NCBI GenBank assembly: GCA_019186825.1
Contig: JABARP010000005.1
Coordinates: forward strand, 1-64,000
Direction of reading: 5' to 3'
Length of the DNA: 64,000 nt
Origin: Pyrinomonadaceae bacterium
GTDB lineage: Bacteria > Acidobacteriota > Blastocatellia > Pyrinomonadales > Pyrinomonadaceae
Below, piece by piece: positions 18,520-26,530 of the stretch (position 1 is its first letter; every line of letters begins with the position of its first letter). Under the pieces are notes generated by a model, which saw nothing but the letters and a program-made list of their open reading frames with translations, did no database searches and was not told the origin of the DNA. The position numbers and the translations under genes were made by a program.

Positions 18520-19419
18520 GTGCCTTCACAAGATAAAAATCTAAAGGTCCTTATACTCGGCTCAACCGGAATGCTCGGGCACAAACTCGTTCAGTGCCTT
18601 TCTTCGCATTTTGACACTTACTCTACGATCCGCGGGAACTTCGCTTCGATCGAGCGCTACGGGATCTTTTCCAAAGATCGGATCGTCGAAAATATTGAGG
18701 CGACGGATGCCGCAGCACTCGAACGCGTGGTCCTCGAGGTGTCTCCGGATGTCGTTATCAATGCCATCGGCGTTGTAAAGCAAGTGCCATCTGCGAAGGA
18801 TGTGATATCCACGCTCGAATTGAATTCCATATTGCCGCAGAGGCTTGCGATCCTCTCAAAAAGGTTCGGCTTTCGACTCATCCATTTCAGCACCGATTGT
18901 GTTTTTGACGGTGGGCGCGGAATGTACACCGAACAGGACACGCCGAACGCTCTTGACCTCTATGGCAAGAGCAAACAGCTTGGCGAGATCTCTCAACAAA
19001 ATGCGTTGACGATACGCTCATCGATCATTGGAAGGGAATTGAACAGTTCGCACGGCCTTGTCGAATGGTTCCTTTCAAACCGAGGTGCGAGCGTCTCGGG
19101 GTACACGACAGCTATCTATAGCGGCTTTCCAACGATCGTAATTGCAGATATAATTAGCGATTTGATCGTCCGTCACCCGGATCTAAGCGGCGTTCACCAT
19201 ATAGCGTCAGAGCCGATAAACAAATACGAACTGCTTGGCCTCGTCGATGAATTTTACGATGCAGCGGTCGAGATCGAACCGTCCGACCAGCTTGTTATCG
19301 ACAGGAGTTTGGACGGCTCCGCATTCAACGCTCTGACAGGGTTTAAGCCCGATGACTGGCCGACGATGATCCAAAAGATGGCGGCAGACCCGACCCCTTA
19401 CGACGAATTTCATAAATGA
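18520..19419 (+). CDS. RmlD-like SDR reductase (probable UDP-4-keto-L-sugar 4-reductase)
   Basis: This 299-aa short-chain dehydrogenase of the dTDP-4-dehydrorhamnose reductase group has GSTGMLGHKL (NAD(P)-binding), STDCVFDG, and YGKSK (the YxxxK catalytic pair). It starts at GTG 18520 with no obvious Shine-Dalgarno. Its two downstream neighbours are CapE/WbjB- and WbjD/CapG-like enzymes of UDP-N-acetyl-L-fucosamine-type pathways. It lacks the C-terminal cupin domain of CapF/WbjC, so it better matches the WbvR-type reductase used for UDP-L-RhaNAc/L-QuiNAc (inference). Confidence 0.82.
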   Translation: MPSQDKNLKVLILGSTGMLGHKLVQCLSSHFDTYSTIRGNFASIERYGIFSKDRIVENIEATDAAALERVVLEVSPDVVINAIGVVKQVPSAKDVISTLELNSILPQRLAILSKRFGFRLIHFSTDCVFDGGRGMYTEQDTPNALDLYGKSKQLGEISQQNALTIRSSIIGRELNSSHGLVEWFLSNRGASVSGYTTAIYSGFPTIVIADIISDLIVRHPDLSGVHHIASEPINKYELLGLVDEFYDAAVEIEPSDQLVIDRSLDGSAFNALTGFKPDDWPTMIQKMAADPTPYDEFHK

Positions 19420-20462
19420 GCACACTCGAAGGCAAACGCATACTCGTTACCGGCGGCACAGGTTCGCTCGGCCAAACACTCGTTCGGCGAATTTTGACCG
19501 GAGAGATGGGACGCCCTGAGAGCGTTACGGTTTTTTCGCGAGATGAGGCAAAGCAGCACTATATGCGGCTCGATTTTCTCGACCGAAAGGCTGCAACCGA
19601 CGATATCATCTATCAGAATTCGCAAGACCTTCTGCAATTCCGTATCGGCGATGTCCGCAACTATCCGGCTCTACTTGCCGCAATGCGCAGTTCCGATGTC
19701 GTCTTTCACGCCGCCGCTCTAAAGCAGGTCCCGTCGTGTGAATACTTTCCGCTCGAAGCCGTCCAAACGAATATCGGCGGTGCTGAGAATGTCGCACGTG
19801 CCCTTCGCGAGAACGACCTGCCCGTCGAACTCGTCGTCGGTATTTCGACCGACAAGGCTTGTAAACCGATAAATGTGATGGGAATGACGAAGGCCCTGCA
19901 GGAACGCGTTCTTCTCGAGGCCAATCGTGATTGCCCGAAGGTCAACATCAACTGCGTCCGGTACGGCAACGTCATCGCCTCTCGCGGTTCGATCATCCCG
20001 CTCTTTGTCGAGCAGATCCGCGAAGGACGCCCGGTTACGATCACGCTTCCCGAGATGACGCGTTTTCTCCTGAGTTTGGATCGTGCCGTCGATACGGTCT
20101 TCGAGGCTGTCCGGAGTGACCGACGCGGATGCACGTTCATTCCGAAGGTACCGGCGGCGAAGATCACGGATGTCGCCAACGTGCTGATGGGCGAGAATAA
20201 AGTCGAAGTGATCTTCACCGGTATCCGTCCCGGGGAGAAGATCCACGAGATAATGGTCTCCGAAGAGGAATGTTTTCGCACGATCGAATCCGGCGATTAT
20301 TATGTGATCCTGCCGGTTCTTCCTGAATTGCGCGACGGCGTCGATTTCGAGGCCGCGCTTACGAGCGAATATTCATCACGGAACGACAACATCGCCGGCG
20401 ACGAATTACTACAGTTGCTGACCGAAGCCGATTCTGAGATAAGGCGGTTCGCCACAAATTAG
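19416..20462 (+). CDS. UDP-GlcNAc 4,6-dehydratase/5-epimerase (CapE/WbjB/FnlA type)
   Basis: This 348-aa polysaccharide-biosynthesis SDR has TGGTGSLG (NAD-binding), HAAALKQVPSCE, and STDKACKPINVMGMTK. At the SDR YxxxK position the sequence reads MGMTK, Met in place of Tyr. I recall this substitution in CapE/FnlA-type enzymes. RFGNV-like RYGNVIASRGS and GIRPGEKIHE complete the family pattern. The enzyme would convert UDP-GlcNAc to a 4-keto-6-deoxy-L-hexosamine intermediate that the neighbouring reductase and 2-epimerase process. It overlaps the upstream reductase by 4 bp. Confidence 0.88.
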   Translation: MSTLEGKRILVTGGTGSLGQTLVRRILTGEMGRPESVTVFSRDEAKQHYMRLDFLDRKAATDDIIYQNSQDLLQFRIGDVRNYPALLAAMRSSDVVFHAAALKQVPSCEYFPLEAVQTNIGGAENVARALRENDLPVELVVGISTDKACKPINVMGMTKALQERVLLEANRDCPKVNINCVRYGNVIASRGSIIPLFVEQIREGRPVTITLPEMTRFLLSLDRAVDTVFEAVRSDRRGCTFIPKVPAAKITDVANVLMGENKVEVIFTGIRPGEKIHEIMVSEEECFRTIESGDYYVILPVLPELRDGVDFEAALTSEYSSRNDNIAGDELLQLLTEADSEIRRFATN

Positions 20463-20477
20463 GATCCAATTTGCCCT

Positions 20478-21578
20478 ATGAAGGTAATGACAATATTCGG
20501 GACGCGTCCCGAGATCATCCGCTTAAGCCTTGTCCTAAATATGCTCGATCAGCATTGCGAGCACGTTACAGTCCACACAGGACAGAATCATCAGGAGAAT
20601 TTAAGCGACGTCTTCGTTCGCGAGCTCGAGGTCCGTACGCCGGATGTCGCCCTCGGCATCAAATCTTCATCTTTTGCGGACCAGGCGGGCCAGATCCTAG
20701 CGCGATGCGATGAAGCGATCGAGCTGCATAAGCCCGACCGCATTTTGATCCTCGGCGATACGAATAGCGCTCTTTCGGCGGTCGCGGCTGCCCGCCGCGG
20801 CATTCCGGTGTTTCATATGGAGGCCGGAAATCGCTGTTTTGACGACCGTGTTCCCGAAGAGATCAACCGCCGTATCATCGACCATTCGAGCAATGTGCTG
20901 ATGCCTTACACTCACCGCAGCAAAGAGAACTTGTTGCGGGAAGGAATTGAGCGCGATCGAATATTTGTTACCGGCAACCCGATCTACGAGGTACTCGAAT
21001 ATTTCGGGCCGAAGATCGATGCGAGCGACGCCCTCGAAAAGCTCGGCGTGGCGCAATTCGATTATCTTCTGGTAACGCTTCACCGCGCGGAGAACGTCGA
21101 TACGCACGACCGGCTTGCGAGCATCGTCGAGGGCCTAAGCCGAACCGCCGAACGCTATGGAAAGCCTTGCCTTGTCAGCGTTCACCCGAGAACGGCGTCA
21201 AAGCTTACTGAATTCGGCATTGCACCCTCGAGCGACAAGGTCCGGCTGCTCGACGCAATGGGATTTTTCGATTTCGTAAAGCTCGAAAAGAACGCTCTCG
21301 CGGTGCTTACCGACAGCGGAACGGTGCAGGAAGAATGTTGTATCTTCAAGATCCCGAATGTAACGCTTCGCGATGTTACGGAGCGTGCAGAAACGATCGA
21401 ATGCGGCAGCAATATTTTGAGCGGTGCAACTCCCGAAGCGATCATCTCCGCCGTCGAACTCGCTCTTGCGCAGCCCGCTTCGTGGACGCCGCCGGATGAG
21501 TATCTAGCGGCCAATGTTTCGAGCACGGTGACAAAGGTATTGCTTGGATATCACAGCCAGCGAAAGCATCATTCGTAA
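20478..21578 (+). CDS. UDP-N-acetylglucosamine 2-epimerase family protein (WbjD/CapG/FnlC type)
   Basis: This 366-aa GT-B-fold epimerase has TIFGTRPEIIR at the N terminus, GDTNSALSA, HMEAGNRCFDDRVPEEINR, HPRTASK and TDSGTVQEECC. The EAGNRCFD variant, rather than the EAGLRTGD of WecB, is characteristic of enzymes that epimerise C2 of UDP-6-deoxy-L-hexosamines. With the two genes upstream it forms a three-enzyme set making UDP-L-FucNAc or UDP-L-QuiNAc. The 15-bp gap to the CapE-like gene indicates one transcript. Confidence 0.88.
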   Translation: MKVMTIFGTRPEIIRLSLVLNMLDQHCEHVTVHTGQNHQENLSDVFVRELEVRTPDVALGIKSSSFADQAGQILARCDEAIELHKPDRILILGDTNSALSAVAAARRGIPVFHMEAGNRCFDDRVPEEINRRIIDHSSNVLMPYTHRSKENLLREGIERDRIFVTGNPIYEVLEYFGPKIDASDALEKLGVAQFDYLLVTLHRAENVDTHDRLASIVEGLSRTAERYGKPCLVSVHPRTASKLTEFGIAPSSDKVRLLDAMGFFDFVKLEKNALAVLTDSGTVQEECCIFKIPNVTLRDVTERAETIECGSNILSGATPEAIISAVELALAQPASWTPPDEYLAANVSSTVTKVLLGYHSQRKHHS

Positions 21579-21609
21579 GTTCTACCCGCTCAAGCGACAC
21601 GACCGAGAG

Positions 21610-22782
21610 ATGCGGCCCCGAATTTTGATCTTCTGCGACTACTATCTGCCCGGATTCAAAGGCGGAGGCGGAATGTGGTCGGTCGTAAATCTCGTTGATA
21701 GGTTCAAAGCGGAATATGATTTTTCCGTCGTAACTCGGGATCACGATCTCGCGGAAACTTCTCCGTACCGCGACATCGTCCGGGGAGACTGGAACAAGGT
21801 CGGGAACGCCAAGGTCTTTTTCTTTGAAAAGGGCGAGCTGACCGCAAAGCGCGCCGCTGAATTGGCTGCCGAGGTCAGGCCAGATGCGGTCTATCTCAAC
21901 AGCGTATTCAGCTTGCCGGTGCGTCGATTCCTCTCTGCCCGGCGTAAACGGCTTATTGACGATGTTCCGGTCATCCTTGCTCCTTGCGGTGAGCTCTCAA
22001 AGGCCGCTCTCGCAATTAAGCCTTTTAAGAAGAAACTCTTCTTGACATACGCCAAGGCGGTTGGGCTTTACAATGGCGTGATCTGGAAAGCGTCATTCGA
22101 CGCTGACGCGTTAGATATTCGCGATGTGTTTGGGCAGGATGTTGAAGTGATGACCGCTCCTGACCTCGTCCCTGAAACGATCTTGCCGGATTACTCGCCG
22201 AGCTGGAAGCCGAAGAAGGAGCCGGGCAGCGTAAGATTCGTGTATCTTTCAAGGATCTCGCCGAAAAAGAATCTCATCTACCTGCTCGAAAGGCTGAAGG
22301 AGATTCGCGTGGGCGACGTTACCCTTGAGATCATCGGCCCCGTCGATGACGAAGCATATTGGCGACAGTGTGAACGCGCGATCGCGGAATTGCCGGCAAA
22401 TGTAAAGACCCGACGCCTTGGCGCGTTCCCAAATCGCGAAGCACTTAGACTTGTTGCAAAAGACCATTTTTTCGTAATGCCGACGCTCAACGAGAATTTC
22501 GGCTATGTCTTTATCGAGGCACTCGCAGCGGGCTGCCCGATCTTGATCAGCGATAACACAGTTTGGACCGACATCGAAGAGAAGAAGGCGGGCTGGCAGA
22601 TACCGCTCGATAACCCGGAGCGCTTTGTCGAAACGATGAACGAGTGCATCGGGATGCAGGGTCGAGAATATACCCAGATGTCGAACAGTGCTCGCGAGTA
22701 CGCTCTTGATTGGCTTAGCCGCACTGAGATCAACGAGGCGACGGCAGCCGTGCTTGCACGTGCGGTCGAGGGCAGGGTTTGA
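21610..22782 (+). CDS. Glycosyltransferase family 4
   Basis: This 390-aa GT-B glycosyltransferase has YYLPGFKGGGGMWSVVN at the N terminus (acceptor-side Gly loop), VYLSRISPKKNLIYLLE, and the donor motif NENFGYVFIEALAAGCPIL near residue 295 (E-x7-E). A TTG at 21544 is in frame but lies inside the previous gene. ATG 21610 starts exactly at the first beta strand (RPRILIFCDY) and was preferred. It is one of three GT4 enzymes in the locus. Specificity cannot be inferred. Confidence 0.87.
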   Translation: MRPRILIFCDYYLPGFKGGGGMWSVVNLVDRFKAEYDFSVVTRDHDLAETSPYRDIVRGDWNKVGNAKVFFFEKGELTAKRAAELAAEVRPDAVYLNSVFSLPVRRFLSARRKRLIDDVPVILAPCGELSKAALAIKPFKKKLFLTYAKAVGLYNGVIWKASFDADALDIRDVFGQDVEVMTAPDLVPETILPDYSPSWKPKKEPGSVRFVYLSRISPKKNLIYLLERLKEIRVGDVTLEIIGPVDDEAYWRQCERAIAELPANVKTRRLGAFPNREALRLVAKDHFFVMPTLNENFGYVFIEALAAGCPILISDNTVWTDIEEKKAGWQIPLDNPERFVETMNECIGMQGREYTQMSNSAREYALDWLSRTEINEATAAVLARAVEGRV

Positions 22783-22790
22783 CGCAGAAG

Positions 22791-24044
22791 ATGCCCGAGT
22801 ACCGGAACGAGCCATCACCGACTGAAACCAAGCCGAGACTCTGGGTCGTCTCGGAGCTTTACTATCCGGAGGTAACCTCGACCGGCTACTACCTAACGCA
22901 GATCGCCGAAGGATTGACGGACACATTTGATGTGAAAGCACTTTGTGGACAACCGAATTACTCCGCGCGCGGCACTCGTGCACCTAAGCGTGAGGTTCGC
23001 TGCGGCGTCGAGATCTTTCGTGCTGCCGGAACAACTCTCAACAAGAATGTGATATTGTTCCGCCTCGTGAATATGTTGACGCTCGGGCTATCGACATTCT
23101 TCCTCAGCCTTCGTCAATTTCGAAAGGGCGATCGAGTACTCGTCGTAACGAATCCGCCGACGCTGCCATTCGTGATCGCGGTCAGTTCGCTTTTTCGCGG
23201 AGCGGCATATACACTGCTCATCCACGACAACTATCCGGAGATCCTTATCGCGGCAGGGAAGGCCGGCGACAGAAGTCTGATCGTCAAGTTTCTCGGATTT
23301 TGGAATCGCTGGCTTTACAAGCACGCAGCGAGGATCATCGCCGTTGGACGGGATATGCGCGAACTACTCAATTCAAAGACCAAAGGCCTCGATGTTTCGA
23401 TTTCCGTGATACCGAACTGGGCGGAACTTGAAACCGTCGAGCCTCGGCCGCGTGCCGAAAACTCCTTGCTCAAAGAGCTTGGCCTCTCCGACAGGTTCGT
23501 TCTACTTTATGCGGGTAACATGGGCTATCCGAACGATATTGAGACGATTCTCGCAGCAGCAAAGGTCTTGAACGCTGACCCGAGCTCGCGTTTCCACTTT
23601 GTATTCCTCGGAGCGGGTGTGAAACTATCGTCCATAAAGAAATTCGTTGCTGAGAACAGGCTTTCGAATATCACGCTTCTCGACCCGAGGCCGCGGTCCG
23701 AGCAGATCGATTTCTTGAACGCTTGCGATGCCGGATTGGTCTCGCTCGTCCCCAAAATGAAGGGCGTTTCGATGCCAAGCCGCACGTACAATATTCTTGC
23801 GGCCGGAAAACCGATCGTCGGGATCACTGAACCCGAAAGCGAGGTCGATCTTGTGATCAAGGACGACGCTGTCGGCGTCAATGTCGAACCAGGCGATGTT
23901 GACGGGCTTCTCAATGCGTTGAAGGACCTCGCTGACGATCCGAAGGCACTTGCCGCAATGGGTGAGAGAGCGCGTGCGGCGTCATGCGAGAAATACTCGC
24001 TAGAGACCGCTTTGACGGCGTATCGGAGGGCATTGCTTGGATGA
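22791..24044 (+). CDS. Glycosyltransferase family 4 (WbuB-like position)
   Basis: This 417-aa GT4 protein has WVVSELYYPEVTSTGYYLTQIAEGL at the N terminus, LLYAGNMGYPNDIETIL, and the donor-site segment VPKMKGVSMPSRTYNILAAGKPIVG. The MPSRTYNILAAGKP style is typical of WbuB/WcaI-like transferases. In FucNAc loci WbuB follows the sugar-nucleotide genes, as this gene does, so transfer of the L-aminosugar is a reasonable guess (inference). ATG 22791 (AGGG 13 bp upstream) is preferred to the in-frame TTG 22779. Confidence 0.83.
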   Translation: MPEYRNEPSPTETKPRLWVVSELYYPEVTSTGYYLTQIAEGLTDTFDVKALCGQPNYSARGTRAPKREVRCGVEIFRAAGTTLNKNVILFRLVNMLTLGLSTFFLSLRQFRKGDRVLVVTNPPTLPFVIAVSSLFRGAAYTLLIHDNYPEILIAAGKAGDRSLIVKFLGFWNRWLYKHAARIIAVGRDMRELLNSKTKGLDVSISVIPNWAELETVEPRPRAENSLLKELGLSDRFVLLYAGNMGYPNDIETILAAAKVLNADPSSRFHFVFLGAGVKLSSIKKFVAENRLSNITLLDPRPRSEQIDFLNACDAGLVSLVPKMKGVSMPSRTYNILAAGKPIVGITEPESEVDLVIKDDAVGVNVEPGDVDGLLNALKDLADDPKALAAMGERARAASCEKYSLETALTAYRRALLG

Positions 24045-25075
24045 ACACGCAGTTTCTTCTGGTCCTCGCCCTCGTAGCGACCGCCCTATCTGCCGCGGGC
24101 GTGTTCTTCGTCCGCCGATGGACGCTTGGGAAGGGAATGCTCGACATTCCGAACGAACGAAGTTCGCATTCGGAACCAACTCCGCGTGGTGGCGGCATCG
24201 TGATAGCGATCGTATCGCTTGCGGCATACGTTATTTTTTGCGTCGGCTACCATTCCGCGATCTCATACGGATTTCTTGCCGGTGCGATCCTCATCGTCGC
24301 AGTAAGTTGGATCGACGATGTTCGAGACCTGCCGCCGTTTGTTCGGATCGCGGCACATACCGTTGCAGCGGCCTTGCTTCTTTTTGACCGCGGGCCGTAT
24401 CCGATATTCTTCGGCACCCAACAGGCCGAGCTCTCAACCGCTCTCGAGTTCATAGTCTCGCTTCTTTTCATCGTGTGGCTCGTCAACGCGTACAACTTTA
24501 TGGACGGCATCGACGGGATCGCCGGAGTGCAGGCGTTGGCGGCCTCGGCCGGCTGGTGCTTTCTCGGCGTTGTCTCCGGCGAACCTGCGATCGCGGTTTT
24601 GGCGTGCGTAATTTTCGCCTCAACGCTAGGGTTTCTTTTCTTCAACTGGCAGCCCGCTAAGATCTTTATGGGCGACGCCGGCAGTGCCTTCCTAGGCTTT
24701 ACCTTCGCGGGTATCGGCCTGCTTGCAGCACCAAACTCCGGAAGCCGCATTCTCGCTCTCCCGATCGCCTGTCTGCTTGTCTGGCCTTTCCTATTTGACG
24801 CGTTTTATACGTTGATAAAGCGACTACTTCGGCGGGAGAAGATCTGGCACGCACACCGCAACCACATCTATCAGCAGCTCGTACGACGCGGTTATTCGCA
24901 CGCAGCAGCTTCGACCTGCTACGGCATCCTCGCTCTCTCGATCACGGTCATTACCGTAACGATGCCGACGATCGGCCACAGCCTTGTACCGGCGTGGGTC
25001 GCCGCAGCAATGGTCGGAACTCTCCTCCTCGGCATCGAACAACTGGTCGGCGTGCGGAAGACCTCACAACAATGA
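24041..25075 (+). CDS. Undecaprenyl-phosphate sugar-1-phosphate transferase (MraY/WecA/WbpL family)
   Basis: This 344-aa polytopic transferase attaches the first sugar-1-phosphate to undecaprenyl phosphate and initiates the repeat unit. It has DIPNERSSHSEPTPRGGG (conserved first cytoplasmic loop), SWIDDVRDL, NAYNFMDGIDGIAG and KIFMGDAGSAFLG, and the C-terminal HRNHIYQQL motif shared with WecA and WbpL. About ten hydrophobic segments are visible. A strong GGAGGG (24025-24030) sets the start at ATG 24041, which overlaps the previous stop (ATGA). In this context the substrate may be UDP-GlcNAc or the L-aminosugar. Confidence 0.92.
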   Translation: MNTQFLLVLALVATALSAAGVFFVRRWTLGKGMLDIPNERSSHSEPTPRGGGIVIAIVSLAAYVIFCVGYHSAISYGFLAGAILIVAVSWIDDVRDLPPFVRIAAHTVAAALLLFDRGPYPIFFGTQQAELSTALEFIVSLLFIVWLVNAYNFMDGIDGIAGVQALAASAGWCFLGVVSGEPAIAVLACVIFASTLGFLFFNWQPAKIFMGDAGSAFLGFTFAGIGLLAAPNSGSRILALPIACLLVWPFLFDAFYTLIKRLLRREKIWHAHRNHIYQQLVRRGYSHAAASTCYGILALSITVITVTMPTIGHSLVPAWVAAAMVGTLLLGIEQLVGVRKTSQQ

Positions 25076-25875
25076 CAGCTTCCACGTACGGCCAAAACTT
25101 CATCTCATTTGGCGTTCCCGTGCGTTTTGAATCGCGGAACGCACGCCTTTTTCAGAAAGCGATCGAAACGGCAGACCGTGCACTCATCGGAAACCTAACA
25201 CCCACGCGAAAAAGGCCCGAGCATATTTTCACCTTTGGCCGCGACAAAGAACGCGGGATCTTTGTCGAACACAATGGCGATCTCGCAACCTGCGGCGAGA
25301 TCGAACGCGGCGTCTTCAAATATTTTGATAGCTACCTGCGTGTCCGCATAGGGGAATACTGCCCGAACCGCGTTTTCATTCATTCGGGTGTGGTCGCTCT
25401 CGACGGTAAGGCTCTCCTTATTCCGGGCAATAGTTTTTCCGGAAAATCGACACTCGTGCTCGAACTCGTTAGGCTTGGGGCAGAGTATTTTTCCGACGAA
25501 TTTGCGATCCTTGATGAGCAGGGAAATGTGCATCCGTATGCTAGGCCAATAAATATGCGGACCGATGACGGGAAATATCGGCCCTACACGGTCGATGTAG
25601 GTAGTTCCAAAACGTCCCACAGAGCCGGACTTCCCGTCGCCGCCGTTCTGTTCACAAAATACAAAGAAAGCTCGCGTTTCCGCCCCAAAATATTGAGTCC
25701 CGCGGAAGGCATAATGTCGGTAACTCCATTCACATTGCCCATCAGGGTCAACCCGGCATACTCAATTCGGGTGTTGCAGCAGGTGATGAATAATGCTCTA
25801 ATCATAAGGTCGAAGCGAACTCACGCGCCCCGCTTTGCACAAATATTGTTGCAGTACCTTAACGATTTTTTGTAA
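25072..25875 (+). CDS. HPr-kinase-like P-loop protein (HprK-related kinase A type)
   Basis: This 267-aa protein has a HprK-type P-loop, GNSFSGKST (119-127), followed by the acidic strand GAEYFSDEFAILD (136-148) that matches the HprK region after the P-loop. There is no N-terminal HPr-kinase regulatory domain and no sign of an HPr/PTS substrate nearby. ATG 25072 overlaps the WecA-like stop (ATGA), so it is translated with the polysaccharide operon. Related kinases accompany PqqD-domain proteins in uncharacterised cassettes and in some lasso-peptide clusters (family knowledge). Here the next gene is a PqqD fusion. The substrate is unknown; a peptide Ser/Thr or a sugar are possibilities. Confidence 0.82.
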   Translation: MTASTYGQNFISFGVPVRFESRNARLFQKAIETADRALIGNLTPTRKRPEHIFTFGRDKERGIFVEHNGDLATCGEIERGVFKYFDSYLRVRIGEYCPNRVFIHSGVVALDGKALLIPGNSFSGKSTLVLELVRLGAEYFSDEFAILDEQGNVHPYARPINMRTDDGKYRPYTVDVGSSKTSHRAGLPVAAVLFTKYKESSRFRPKILSPAEGIMSVTPFTLPIRVNPAYSIRVLQQVMNNALIIRSKRTHAPRFAQILLQYLNDFL

Positions 25876-25930
25876 AATATAGCGTTTTCACGTTTTATCG
25901 TAACGTCTTGTTGTTCATTGGAGGATCTGA

Positions 25931-26428
25931 ATGTCTGAATTGCAAACACCAAAAGCCCGAAAACGCGGGCTTGTCGTGCAGGAAATGCCCGGCGAAATGC
26001 TGGTCTATGATACGGAAACGAACAAGGCTCACTGCCTTAATGACAGTGCCGCCTTTGTTTGGACCTCCTGCAATGGTGTGAATACGGTCAGCGATATCGT
26101 TCGCGAGTTCGAAGCGAAAGCAAAAGGAACTGTTACCCAAGACTTCGTCTGGCTCGCGATCGACCAACTCAGTAGCAAAGGTTTGCTTGAGACGAAGATC
26201 GAACCGAGATTCAAGGGCAAAAGCCGCCGCGACGTCCTTAAAAGCATCGGTCTTGCCTCTGTTGCCGCATTGCCGATCATCGCGTCGCTCGCCGCTCCGC
26301 AGAGTGCACTCGCCGCGACCTCATGCAACTGCTCACGCCACTCGGACTGCCCGCAGCTCGGGACTCCCTGCCTGACCAATATGTGCGCGAACACGGGGAT
26401 GACGCCGGCGTTTACATGTACCGCTTAG
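25931..26428 (+). CDS. PqqD-domain protein with internal twin-arginine signal and six-Cys C-terminal tail
   Basis: This 165-aa three-part protein begins with a PqqD-like domain (residues ~15-92): LVYDTETNKAHCLNDSAAFVW, then TVSDIVREF and ending in helix LAIDQLSSKGLLE. Next comes a Tat-type signal within the chain: SRRDVLK at 98-104, a hydrophobic core at 105-121, and ALA/A at 126-129. Last is a 37-residue tail with six cysteines (132, 134, 140, 147, 152, 163). PqqD domains bind precursor peptides for modification enzymes, so the tail may be a peptide carried in cis (inference). A strong GGAGG precedes the ATG and a terminator follows. No radical SAM or other maturase is in the window. Confidence 0.8.
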   Translation: MSELQTPKARKRGLVVQEMPGEMLVYDTETNKAHCLNDSAAFVWTSCNGVNTVSDIVREFEAKAKGTVTQDFVWLAIDQLSSKGLLETKIEPRFKGKSRRDVLKSIGLASVAALPIIASLAAPQSALAATSCNCSRHSDCPQLGTPCLTNMCANTGMTPAFTCTA

Positions 26429-26465
26429 GCAATCTTGTAGGTTATCGGTCCTTTCCTTTGGCGTA

Positions 26466-26493
26466 GGCGGCATTTTGCCGCCTTTTCCTTTTT
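26466..26493 (+). terminator. Rho-independent terminator after the PqqD-fusion gene
   Basis: GGCGGC/GCCGCC stem (26466-26482, loop ATTTT) followed by TTTTCCTTTTT. It lies 37 bp after the PqqD-fusion stop and before the nucleotidyltransferase gene. Most transcripts of the polysaccharide locus should end here, with limited read-through into the last cassette gene. Confidence 0.88.
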
Positions 26494-26530
26494 GCTTCGA
26501 CGCGAAGCGTGTTACTTTGGTACCGAACCA

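Noticed and set aside
6489-25875. Recent horizontal acquisition of the polysaccharide locus
   Set aside because: No integrase, transposase, flanking repeats or tRNA junction are visible, and composition by eye resembles the flanking housekeeping genes; transfer cannot be shown from this window.
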